NCBI GenBank assembly: GCA_039714495.1
Contig: JBDLJD010000046.1
Span: 1 to 26,689, forward strand
Length of the DNA stretch: 26,689 bases
Direction: 5' to 3'
Origin: JAJDNW01 sp039714495
Lineage (GTDB): Bacteria; Desulfobacterota; Desulfobacteria; Desulfobacterales; B30-G6
Part shown: positions 15,910-23,732 of the stretch, one piece after another
Layout: each line of letters starts with the position of its first letter
Numbering within the stretch: position 1 is the first letter of the stretch
The notes under the pieces: model-generated
What the model saw: the letters and a program-made list of their open reading frames with translations, nothing else
What the model was told of the DNA's origin: nothing
Databases searched by the model: none
Position numbers and translations under genes: made by a program

Positions 15910-16515
15910 ATGAAGCTGATGGGCACCTTCTGGATTTTATGGATGACAATGAGCTTGCTGGCCTTACCCGTCAACAGTGCTTTGGCACAATCAGGCTCCT
16001 GGCAGGACAATGTGTATGACCCTGGAAAATTGAAACCCGTGGACAGCAGGCTCAAGGTTGAGGTCGGCCAAAGGGCGCCCGACTTTGCACTTCCATCGGT
16101 GTCCGGAGAAATTGTTTCCCTCAGCCGGTTCAAGGGCCGAAAACATGTGGTGATATCGTTTGTGCCGGCCGCCTGGACAACGGTGTGCTCGGATCAGTGG
16201 CCCGGGTACAACATTGCCGAAGCGCTTTTCGCTGAAAACAACGCCATACTTCTGGGTATTTCTGTAGACAACATCCCCACCCTTTTTGCCTGGACCCGCC
16301 AGATGGGGGAATTGTGGTTTCCGGTCCTGTCCGACTTCTGGCCCCACGGGAAGGTGGCCGACACATTCGGGGTCCTCCGTTCGGACGGCACTTCAGAACG
16401 GGCCATCTTCATTATCGACAAGGCCGGGATTATCCGTTATGCGCACGTCGGAGATATCAATCGAAGGCCCGATCTGAAAGGGATCGTGGATGCCCTGACA
16501 GCGCTCAACCGTTGA
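15910..16515 (+). CDS. Exported AhpC/TSA-family peroxiredoxin-like protein
   Basis: A 201-residue peroxiredoxin-type protein with a signal peptide ending near ALA at residues 24-26. The mature domain starts VGQRAPDFALPSVSGEIVSLSRFKGRKHVVISFVP, and the peroxidatic motif PxxxTxxC is present as P86, T90 and C93. No second conserved cysteine is seen, so it is a 1-Cys type that would need an outside reductant; the CPHC protein encoded 2 bases upstream is the obvious partner. A periplasmic peroxidase protecting an oxygen-sensitive selenoenzyme is an attractive but unproven role. Last gene of the fdh transcript. Confidence 0.85.
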   Translation: MKLMGTFWILWMTMSLLALPVNSALAQSGSWQDNVYDPGKLKPVDSRLKVEVGQRAPDFALPSVSGEIVSLSRFKGRKHVVISFVPAAWTTVCSDQWPGYNIAEALFAENNAILLGISVDNIPTLFAWTRQMGELWFPVLSDFWPHGKVADTFGVLRSDGTSERAIFIIDKAGIIRYAHVGDINRRPDLKGIVDALTALNR

Positions 16516-16534
16516 CAATGCATTTGGTTTCAAC

Positions 16535-17608
16535 TTACTCTGGTATTGTCGGCATTTTGGTGATTTTTCCCTGGTAGTTCTTAAGGGTATATTCCTTTTC
16601 ATTTTTATCGACAATGTAGTAGTCCGGCATCAAGGGGATTTTGCCGATATTGGTGGCAATCACGTACATGGGCTGCGCCAGACCCGAGGTGTGGCCGCGA
16701 ATGGCGTCCCGGATGAGTTCGGCTCCCTTTTCAACCGGAGTACGAAAATGATCGATACCCGGAGCCGGCTCACAGTAGAACATGTAATACGGCCTGATAC
16801 GGGTCGCCAGCAGTTTCTGGTGTAAAGCTCTGAAGGTATCCACATCATCGTTGATGCCCTTTAATACAACGCCCTGATTACCCACACTGATACCGCATGA
16901 TAAAAGGCCGTATACGGCTTTGGCTGTTTCCTCGGTAAGCTCGTTGGGATGGTTGCACTGGGTGTTGATCCAGATGGGGACCTTGTGATATCCGCTCAGC
17001 ACCTTCTTTAGCCCGTCTGTAATTCTTTGCGGCAGCACTATGGGTACCCGGGTGTGGAAACGGATCATTTGAAGGTGGGATATCTCACGAAGCTTCACTA
17101 TCAAGTACTCTATTTTTTCATCCGACAGAATAAACGGATCACCGCCAGTTATGAGCACATCCCTGACCTCTTCGTGTTCCGCTATCCATTGAAGGCCTTC
17201 CTTGGCATCCATGCGAAGTTTCAAATCGCGATCCACGACGACCTCTTTTCGAAAGCAATGACGGCAATAGTTGGCGCACACATCGGTGATCGTGAAGGCA
17301 ACCCGGTCACGATACTGCCGTGCAATGCTGTCGGGACGGACCTCATCGGTGTCCCGATTTTCTTTCCAAACGAGATAGTTGTCCATTCCGAAAACATTAA
17401 CCCGTTCTTTTTTGGAGGGGATGACTTGTTTCCGGATAGGACATGTGGGATCATCCGGGTCCATCAACGAGGCAAAATAGGGGGTGGTTCCCCAGGTGGT
17501 GTTCATGGACGTAATCGCTTCTTCCTCTTCGGAAGTTACATTGATGTGTGTTTTCAGTCGTTCCAGGGTATTCACACTGTTCTGTAGTTGTTCGACCCAT
17601 TCTTCCAT
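16535..17608 (-). CDS. KamA-family radical SAM amino-acid 2,3-aminomutase, specificity unknown
   Basis: A 357-residue PLP- and SAM-dependent enzyme of the lysine 2,3-aminomutase family. The radical SAM cluster cysteines are C111, C115 and C118 (CANYCRHC), the GGDPF motif that contacts SAM follows (residues 155-159), and the PLP lysine is K323 in GKIPLMP. The two aspartates that bind the substrate's side-chain amine in clostridial lysine 2,3-aminomutase (D293 and D330) are replaced: the CD motif reads CE (E280) and VVD reads VIA (A318). Substrate is therefore probably not lysine; glutamate or another amino acid is possible. AAAGG precedes the ATG. It lies 86 bases downstream of the GS-like gene on the same strand, probably one operon. 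Confidence 0.88.
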   Translation of the reverse strand: MEEWVEQLQNSVNTLERLKTHINVTSEEEEAITSMNTTWGTTPYFASLMDPDDPTCPIRKQVIPSKKERVNVFGMDNYLVWKENRDTDEVRPDSIARQYRDRVAFTITDVCANYCRHCFRKEVVVDRDLKLRMDAKEGLQWIAEHEEVRDVLITGGDPFILSDEKIEYLIVKLREISHLQMIRFHTRVPIVLPQRITDGLKKVLSGYHKVPIWINTQCNHPNELTEETAKAVYGLLSCGISVGNQGVVLKGINDDVDTFRALHQKLLATRIRPYYMFYCEPAPGIDHFRTPVEKGAELIRDAIRGHTSGLAQPMYVIATNIGKIPLMPDYYIVDKNEKEYTLKNYQGKITKMPTIPE

Positions 17609-17694
17609 GATGTAGCCTTTCTTTGTTGAGGTTGCGTCCTTGAAAAGAAGCCTAAAGCTAACGATTCTCAGTTTGCCACAAGCAGTTCAAGGGC

Positions 17695-19005
17695 TTAGCG
17701 GTCCAGATAGCTGAGGTGTTCCAGCCCCGTGACATGCGTGCGGTGCATTTCCCACTGATTGGTTTTGAGCGCCAGGTAGTTGTCATATAAATGCTCACCC
17801 AACACTCCTTTTAGAAAACGACTTTTTTCAGCCTCCATCAGTGCTTCGAACAGGCATTTAGGCAGAAAATGACGGTCAATTATCCGATTTTTGTATCGTT
17901 TGCTATAGGTGCTGCCCGCATCAGGCTTGCCGCAATCCAGGTTTTCGCGTACACCCTGAACACCCATGGCAATGAGTACTGCCACCTGCAGGTAGACGTT
18001 GCCCAGGGGGTCCGGGCTCCTCAACTCCAGGCGTGTACTCGCCGGGCCTGTACTGTAGGGGATGCGTACCATGGAGCTTCGGTTGGCCAGCCCCCAGCCC
18101 CTGACGATGGGGGCTTCCCTTGCCAGCACATAGGCTTTGTAGGAGTTGTAGGTTGAGGCCATGATCAGCGAAGTTTCCCGGGCGTATTTCAGGATGCCGC
18201 CGATGAAGTGACGGGCCAGCTCGCTGATGCCGTGGGGCTGATCCCCATCTGAGAACAGGTTTTTCCCATCCCGGTCGCACACGGAAAGATGGATGTGAAA
18301 GGCATTGCGGTTGTAGTCGTCAAATGGTTTTGGCATGAAAGTAAGACGGTAGCCCGCTTCTGCGGCTACCTTTTGAGCAATATAATTGAACATGACAGTC
18401 CGGTCGGCGCCCTCTAACGGGTCGGCCGGTTCCAGGTTGATTTCATGCTGGGAAAGGGTGACTTCATGGTGATGCTTTTCGTAGTGAATTCCAGCGGTTT
18501 TCAGGGTTTCTGCGATCTGTTTTCTGACCACTTCTCCTTTGTCTTGCGGTGCAGCATGGAAGTAGCCGGCGCCATCGGCATGCACAGGACCACCCTGCTC
18601 ATCGCCGGTCAGCAGGAAGAATTCATGCTCCGGGCCGATGGTGAACCGGAACCCAAAGTCGTTTTCAGCTGCGTCCAGGACCTGTTCCAGTACGGACCGT
18701 GGATCGACAGCGGAGCGTTGACCTGATTGATCATAGATTTTGCCGATGAAACAATCTTCGCTTCCATCGGTAAACTGGATGGTGTGCAATGTTTGAGGGT
18801 CTGGCAGGAGCAGTCGGTCACTGTTTTCCACACGGGCATAACCGGCAATGGAACTGCCATCGAAGCCGACACCATTTTGAATGATGCTTTCGATTTTCTT
18901 TCCGCTGACGGACAGGCACATATTTTTCCCGTTTAGATCGGTGAAGAAAATTTTGGTGGCGTCGGATTGATTCAGGCTTTCGATGGTTTTAGGGGCAATA
19001 CTCAT
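17695..19005 (-). CDS. Glutamine synthetase-like ATP-dependent amine ligase
   Basis: A 436-residue glutamine synthetase type I fold protein. Catalytic features are conserved: FDGSSI with D49, GPEHEFF with E126 and E128, E181 and E188 in HHEVTLSQHEI, H237, the NRSSMVRIP block, and E327/R329 in TRLELRSPDP. The adenylylation-site segment of GS-beta enzymes is absent. The glutamate-binding NGSGxHxH signature is altered to NRNAFHIH (residues 232-239), placing an arginine where a glycine contacts glutamate in E. coli GS. The enzyme may therefore ligate ammonia or an amine to another acid. A ribosome binding site (AAAGGAA) precedes the ATG. Followed by the aminomutase gene, divergent from hyuA. Confidence 0.86.
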   Translation of the reverse strand: MSIAPKTIESLNQSDATKIFFTDLNGKNMCLSVSGKKIESIIQNGVGFDGSSIAGYARVENSDRLLLPDPQTLHTIQFTDGSEDCFIGKIYDQSGQRSAVDPRSVLEQVLDAAENDFGFRFTIGPEHEFFLLTGDEQGGPVHADGAGYFHAAPQDKGEVVRKQIAETLKTAGIHYEKHHHEVTLSQHEINLEPADPLEGADRTVMFNYIAQKVAAEAGYRLTFMPKPFDDYNRNAFHIHLSVCDRDGKNLFSDGDQPHGISELARHFIGGILKYARETSLIMASTYNSYKAYVLAREAPIVRGWGLANRSSMVRIPYSTGPASTRLELRSPDPLGNVYLQVAVLIAMGVQGVRENLDCGKPDAGSTYSKRYKNRIIDRHFLPKCLFEALMEAEKSRFLKGVLGEHLYDNYLALKTNQWEMHRTHVTGLEHLSYLDR

Positions 19006-19125
19006 CAGTCAAGGTTCCTTTTTCCAATTAAACAATCAATTTATTCAGATTTGGTTAAATCGGTTTATTGAATTTTCCCATAAAAAATTAGCCCATAACA
19101 ACCGATACTTAAAAAAGCAACCCTT

Positions 19126-19137
19126 TGATTATAATCA
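19126..19137. promoter_or_regulatory. Palindrome TGATTATAATCA between divergent glnA-like and hyuA genes
   Basis: A perfect 12-bp palindrome containing TATAAT in the 233-base divergent region. Its position, 120 bases before the GS-like start and 102 bases before the hyuA start, and its symmetry suit a shared promoter or operator. No clear -35 partner was found on either strand. Confidence 0.3.
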
Positions 19138-19238
19138 GACTGTCACTTTTCTGGACAATATCGGCATGCTGGTGTATGTAACATGGGTAATTTCGTGCTG
19201 ATATAGCGTTTGGCAAAATTGATACCCTAGGAGCTAGC

Positions 19239-20912
19239 ATGATCATCGGGCTGGATGTGGGCGGCACCCACACGGATGTTGTTCTTTTAGGCCGGCAGGG
19301 AGTGGTGCGTGACATCAAGGTCCCCACCGACACCTCCAACCTGTTCAACACGGTGCTGGAAGGTCTCGAACAGGTAATGGATGAAGTCGACCCGGAGGCT
19401 GTCAGGCGGGTTGTCCTCAGCACCACCCTGACCACCAATGCCATCGTGCAGAAAAAGATCCCGGAAGTGGGCATTATCGTGTCCAGCGGCCCCGGTATCG
19501 ACCCTCGCCATTTTCAGACCAATGCCCATTTTTTCCCGGTTGCCGGTTCCATTGACCACCGAGGGCGGGAAGTCGAACAGGTGGACGCCCGGGAGATAGA
19601 GCAAGTGGGGCGGGACCTCCAGGCCAGAGGCATCCGCCACGTGGGCGTGGTCGGCAAGTTTTCCGTGCGCAACCCTGCGCACGAGTTACAGATCAAGGCG
19701 CATCTGGGGGATGCCTTTGAAAAGGTTTTTCTGGGGCATCTCATTTCAGGGCATCTCAATTTTCCCCGCAGAATAGCGACGACGTACCTCAACGCGTCGG
19801 TTTATCCCGTACACAAGGAGTTTTTCGAAGCGGTCCAGCAGTCCCTCGAGGCCCGGGGATTGACCATGCCGATTCGTATCCTCAAGGCTGACGGCGGGAA
19901 CATGAACTTTGCATCTTCCATCGAGTTCCCGGGACAGACCATTCTATCGGGCCCTTCCGCCAGTGTGATGGGGGCTGTGGGGTATGCCAACGATGCAGTC
20001 GATTCTCTTGTGTTGGATATCGGCGGCACCACCACCGACATGACCATCCTCACGGGTGGCGTACCCCTTTTAGCCCCCTTGGGCATCGATGTCGGCGGTT
20101 ATCGAACCCTGATCCGCTCCCTGGATACCCATTCCATCGGCGTGGGCGGTGACAGCTTGGTCCGGCTGAGCGACCAGCGCATAGAAATCGGTCCGGAACG
20201 TCTCGGCCCGGCCATGGCCCATGGCGGCCCCGTGCCCACCCCCACGGATGCGCTTTTTGTGATACAGAAAGTGGAGAACGGCAACCGGGAAAAAGCCGTC
20301 CAGGGAATTGAACCCATGGCCGCTGCTCTGGGTATCTCCGTGGAGGAAGCAGCCGTTAAAATCGTTGAACGCACCTGCGCCAAGATCATCAAGGCTGCCA
20401 ATACAATGCTGGAACGCCTGAACAGCAAACCGGTTTATACTATTCACGAAATTCAGGAAGGGGGCAGGCTGCAACCGCAGCAGATACTTATTTTGGGCGG
20501 CCCGGCGCCTTACTTCGCGGAGGAGCTCGAGAGGCAGTCGGAAATGGAGGTCGGCGTTGTGCCCAAATGGTCCGTGGCCAATGCCATCGGAGCGGCCCTG
20601 TCGCGGACTACCAGTGAAGTGACCTTTTTTGCAGATACCGAGCAGGGCGTGTGTGTGGCTCCCGGTGAAGAATTTCAAGAGAAAATAAGTTCCGGTTTCC
20701 GCAGGGAAGACGCCGTTCGCAAAGCCTTTGAACTGTTAAAGGACAAGGCTGTCAAAAGGGGCGCCAATCCAGAGCACCTCGAAATGGAAATTCTGGAAGA
20801 GCTTGAATTCAATATGGTCAGGGGCTTCAGCACCATAGGCAGGAACACGCGCATCCGTGTCCAGGTGAAACCGGGACTGATTTCGGGTTATCAAGAAATG
20901 CTGCCCCTCTGA
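19239..20912 (+). CDS. Hydantoinase/oxoprolinase-family protein (HyuA-like)
   Basis: A 557-residue ASKHA-fold ATPase related to the HyuA subunit of ATP-dependent hydantoinases, 5-oxoprolinase and acetone carboxylase. The N-terminal phosphate loop GLDVGGTHTD (residues 4-13) and the second ATP-binding block DIGGTTTD (about 260-267) are both intact, as is the adenosine-region LILGGPAPYFAEEL. Family enzymes cleave cyclic amide rings at the expense of ATP, usually together with a HyuB subunit; no hyuB is adjacent. AGGAG lies just before the ATG. Divergent from the GS-like gene. The short length compared with oxoprolinases and the lack of a partner leave the reaction open. Confidence 0.87.
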   Translation: MIIGLDVGGTHTDVVLLGRQGVVRDIKVPTDTSNLFNTVLEGLEQVMDEVDPEAVRRVVLSTTLTTNAIVQKKIPEVGIIVSSGPGIDPRHFQTNAHFFPVAGSIDHRGREVEQVDAREIEQVGRDLQARGIRHVGVVGKFSVRNPAHELQIKAHLGDAFEKVFLGHLISGHLNFPRRIATTYLNASVYPVHKEFFEAVQQSLEARGLTMPIRILKADGGNMNFASSIEFPGQTILSGPSASVMGAVGYANDAVDSLVLDIGGTTTDMTILTGGVPLLAPLGIDVGGYRTLIRSLDTHSIGVGGDSLVRLSDQRIEIGPERLGPAMAHGGPVPTPTDALFVIQKVENGNREKAVQGIEPMAAALGISVEEAAVKIVERTCAKIIKAANTMLERLNSKPVYTIHEIQEGGRLQPQQILILGGPAPYFAEELERQSEMEVGVVPKWSVANAIGAALSRTTSEVTFFADTEQGVCVAPGEEFQEKISSGFRREDAVRKAFELLKDKAVKRGANPEHLEMEILEELEFNMVRGFSTIGRNTRIRVQVKPGLISGYQEMLPL

Positions 20913-20920
20913 AAACAGCA

Positions 20921-21095
20921 TAAAGTGACTAAAGTGAACTAAAATGATCTAAAGTGACTAAAGTTAAGGAATTCTATCTGTTTATATATAAGATAGAGCG
21001 TAGCGATTCAGCACCTTTAGGTCACTTCTAACTTTAGATCACTTTAAATTCGTGTTAGTTTTAAATAAACTTTGTGTCCTTTGTGTCTTTGTGGT
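20921..21095. repeat. Iterated TAAAGTGAC-type palindromic repeat and CTTTGTGTC triplet
   Basis: Five head-to-tail units of about 10 bases (TAAAGTGAC, TAAAGTGAAC, TAAAATGATC, TAAAGTGAC, TAAAGTTAAGG) run from 20921 to 20969. Related units occur in reverse complement at 21014-21046. Between them is a 7-bp hairpin (TCTATCT 20973-20979 with AGATAGA 20991-20997). A second motif, CTTTGTGTC, follows three times at 21070-21095. Fills most of the 217-base gap before the amidohydrolase gene. Confidence 0.7.
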
Positions 21096-21129
21096 TCAGG
21101 TTTATCCTAGTTAGCGTGAGGAAATTGAA

Positions 21130-22449
21130 ATGCTACGTGCACAACACGAAACCGGTCTGGTATTTTTTCCGGCTTTTGACTGGGCTATCAGCCCCACCCA
21201 TCCCGAAAGAGAAGAGCGCCTGCTCTATACCCAGGACCAGGTGACGGAAGAGGGCCTTTTCGACATTCAGGGTATCCACGAGTTCAAGCCGGACCAGGTC
21301 ACCCTTATGGATGTGCAGCGGGTGCATTTCTGTGTGCCGGACCCCTGGAAGATCATGACGGAATCACATTTCATCAGTGCCGGCGGGGCTAAAACCATCG
21401 GCATGGCCGTGATGGAGAAAACCGTGGAGCGCGGGTTTGCCCTGGTGCGCCCGCCCGGCCACCATGCCATGCGCGTCGTGCACGGGGCCAGGGGGTTCTG
21501 CAATGTCAACATCGAGGCCATCATGATCGAGTATCTTCGGGCGGCCTACGGCGTGGACCGGGTGGCGATCGTGGATACAGACTGCCACCACGGGGACGGG
21601 ACACAGGACATTTACTGGCACGACCGCGATACACTTTTTATCTCCATCCACCAGGATGGACGCACGCTCTATCCCGGGTCGGGGTTCATCAATGAAATGG
21701 GCGGCCCCAATGCTATCGGCTCGACCATAAACATTCCCCTGCCGCCCTACACCTCCGAGGAAGGATTTCTATATACTGCCGAAAATGTGGTCATGCCGAT
21801 CCTGGAAGCCTTCCGGCCGCAGCTGGTGATCAATTCCGCCGGCCAGGACAATCACTATTCCGATCCCATCACCAATATGAATTTCTCGGCTCAAGGGTAT
21901 GCCGAACTCACGTCCCTGCTGCAGCCGGACATTGCTGTTCTGGAAGGCGGCTACTCCATTGAAGGGGCGCTGCCCTACGTCAACACCGGTATCGTGCTGG
22001 CCATGGCGGGCATCGACTACAGCCACGTCATGGAGCCGGGGTATGATGCGGACAAGATCCGTCAGAGTCCGGATACCACGGAACGGATTCGACGCGTCGG
22101 GGACAAGGTGCTGGATTTCTGGCAGAGCCGGGAAAGCATCATGCAAAAAGTGAAAGGGGACAAAGCCTTTGACGAGCGCAAACGCAGCATATTTTACGAC
22201 ACGGACAACATCAACGAGGTCCAGAAGGAAACCATTCGCATCTGCGATGACTGCAGCGGTGCCCTGAAAATCGAATCCAACTCGAACCGCGGGTACAAAG
22301 TGCTGGCAATCCATATTCCATGCAAAGCCTGTGACGCCTGTAAGAACCAGGGGTATGACTGGTATGAAGCGGGAGATGCAAGCACGTGCGACGGTGTTTA
22401 TCTGCAGGATCGAACCCAGGATAAATACCTTGTTAAGGATGTAAATTAG
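21130..22449 (+). CDS. HDAC-superfamily deacetylase/amidohydrolase with C-terminal cysteine cluster
   Basis: A 439-residue arginase/deacetylase-fold zinc hydrolase of the histone deacetylase and acetylpolyamine amidohydrolase superfamily. Active-site features are PPGHHAM (H111, H112), the zinc ligands D151 and H153 in DTDCHHGDG, D240 in SAGQD, and the transition-state tyrosine Y275 in EGGYS. Residues 1-330 cover the usual domain. The C-terminal extension (about 360-439) has C372 and C375 (CDDC), then C398, C401 and C404 (CKACDAC) and C420, likely a small zinc-binding module not found in standard family members. Substrate may be an acetylated polyamine or small amide. GAGGAAA precedes the ATG. 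Flanked on both sides by palindromic iterated repeats. Confidence 0.88.
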   Translation: MLRAQHETGLVFFPAFDWAISPTHPEREERLLYTQDQVTEEGLFDIQGIHEFKPDQVTLMDVQRVHFCVPDPWKIMTESHFISAGGAKTIGMAVMEKTVERGFALVRPPGHHAMRVVHGARGFCNVNIEAIMIEYLRAAYGVDRVAIVDTDCHHGDGTQDIYWHDRDTLFISIHQDGRTLYPGSGFINEMGGPNAIGSTINIPLPPYTSEEGFLYTAENVVMPILEAFRPQLVINSAGQDNHYSDPITNMNFSAQGYAELTSLLQPDIAVLEGGYSIEGALPYVNTGIVLAMAGIDYSHVMEPGYDADKIRQSPDTTERIRRVGDKVLDFWQSRESIMQKVKGDKAFDERKRSIFYDTDNINEVQKETIRICDDCSGALKIESNSNRGYKVLAIHIPCKACDACKNQGYDWYEAGDASTCDGVYLQDRTQDKYLVKDVN

Positions 22450-22470
22450 AACTGATAAAAACAAACCTTC

Positions 22471-22549
22471 ATCACGAAAGCACGAAATCCGGAAAATACG
22501 AAAACAGAAATTTCCATTTCGTGCTTTAGCTTTTTCGTGATTTCGTGAT
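22471..22549. repeat. Iterated CACGAAA palindromic repeat
   Basis: ATCACGAAAGCACGAAAT (22471-22488) is mirrored downstream: ATTTCGTGCTTT (22516-22527) is the exact complement of AAAGCACGAAAT (22477-22488), and TTTCGTGATTTCGTGAT continues the reversed motif to 22549. It sits in the 126-base gap between the amidohydrolase and epmA genes. A hairpin is possible but there is no typical terminator tail. Confidence 0.65.
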
Positions 22550-22575
22550 TAAAATTTTTTGGAAATCTTTTTGCT

Positions 22576-23490
22576 ATGTTCCGTCAATCCATCATCCGCA
22601 AAAATCTTCAGCTCCGAGCCGACATCCTGGCGGCCATTCGCGGCTTCTTCCGGCGCAATGACTACCTGGAAGTGGAAACGCCCTACAGAATACCGGCCCC
22701 GGCGCCGGAAGCACACATCGAGGCCCAGCCCAGCGGGGCGTGGTATCTCCACACCTCTCCGGAACTGTGTATGAAACAGCTTCTGGCCGCCGGCTATTCG
22801 CGTGTATTTCAGATATGTAAATGCTTCCGCAAAAGCGAACGGGGAAGCCGGCACCTGCCCGAATTGACCATGCTGGAGTGGTATACGGCTGGGGCTTCTT
22901 ATCTGGACATGATGGTGCAGTGCGAGAAGATGATCAAAGCCGTAGTCCAGGAGATAGGCCGCGATTTTGAACTGCCCTACCAGGGGGGGCGTGTGGATCT
23001 TACATCGCCCTGGGAACGCATGTCCGTCAGCCGCGCTTTTGAAAAATATGCCCAGGTTTCCGTCGAAGAGAGCCTTGAAAAGGGCATATTCGACGAAGCC
23101 CTGGCACTGGATGTGGAACCCCATCTGGGGAATGAAAGGCCTGTTTTCCTGTACGACTATCCTGCAGCCTACGGGTCCCTTGCCAGGCTCAAATCCGGCA
23201 GCGCCCATCTGGCGGAAAGATTCGAGCTGTACATTCGGGGGATGGAGGTCTGCAACGCCTTTTCGGAACTGATTGACCCCCATGAGCAGCGCGTCCGTTT
23301 TGAAAAAGAGATGGAACAGCGCCAAGCTTCAGGCAAGCTCGTCTATCCCCTGCCGGAGCCCTTCTTGAAATCCCTTGAGCAAATGCCCCCAGCGGCCGGC
23401 AACGCCTTAGGTGTAGACCGGCTGGTGATGCTGTTGGCCGACACCGCCGCAATCGATGATGTGGTGGCGTTTACGCCTGAAGAACTCTGA
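22576..23490 (+). CDS. epmA: EpmA-type EF-P lysine lysyl-transferase (GenX/PoxA)
   Basis: A 304-residue class II LysRS-like protein lacking the anticodon-binding domain. EpmA activates (R)-beta-lysine with ATP and attaches it to the conserved lysine of elongation factor P, which helps ribosomes pass proline stretches. Class II motif 2 is seen as VFQICKCFRKSERGSRHLPELTMLEWY split over residues 77-103, and motif 3 as NALGVDRLVML. A277 before LGVDR corresponds to E. coli A298, the position that favours beta-lysine over alpha-lysine. Only a weak ribosome binding site precedes the ATG. No efp or EpmB-type gene is adjacent. The final part of the gene and its 3' flank are duplicated at 24541-24726. 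Confidence 0.92.
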   Translation: MFRQSIIRKNLQLRADILAAIRGFFRRNDYLEVETPYRIPAPAPEAHIEAQPSGAWYLHTSPELCMKQLLAAGYSRVFQICKCFRKSERGSRHLPELTMLEWYTAGASYLDMMVQCEKMIKAVVQEIGRDFELPYQGGRVDLTSPWERMSVSRAFEKYAQVSVEESLEKGIFDEALALDVEPHLGNERPVFLYDYPAAYGSLARLKSGSAHLAERFELYIRGMEVCNAFSELIDPHEQRVRFEKEMEQRQASGKLVYPLPEPFLKSLEQMPPAAGNALGVDRLVMLLADTAAIDDVVAFTPEEL

Positions 23491-23546
23491 CCATAGAAAA
23501 CGGCGAAGCGTAAATTGAGGCCTATTGTTTCCTTTTTTGAGCTCTC
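23362..23546 (+). repeat. epmA 3' end and flank, first copy of a segmental duplication
   Basis: The last 43 codons of epmA and about 55 bases downstream recur in direct orientation at 24541-24726. A block of 34 bases spanning the stop codon (23470-23503 and 24648-24681) is identical; the rest is roughly 75-85% similar by eye, including non-coding bases. The two copies bracket the higBA module. Confidence 0.75.
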
Positions 23547-23732
23547 CTATAACATGCTGACTTTATATTCAATTTAACACCTTTTCAATACACTATCCAA
23601 TAGTTGATTAGATCAAATTCAGTCGTATTTTTATTTTGATTAAGTTCAATCAATACTATTACAAATCTGTCAGACAGTTCAAGTCTTTGATATCAAAAGT
23701 TTTTACCCAGCTATGATTCACAAACGAAGTCA

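Noticed and set aside
14942..15949. 335-codon minus-strand open frame over fdhE and the thioredoxin-like gene
   Set aside because: Both plus-strand genes show strong family motifs; the antisense frame shows none.
19140..19230. Sigma54 promoter before the hyuA gene
   Set aside because: TGG and GC elements occur but the spacing between GG and GC is not the required 10 bases.
20921..21046. CRISPR array
   Set aside because: Units are about 10 bases with no unique spacers, and the motif recurs in reverse complement; no cas genes are nearby.
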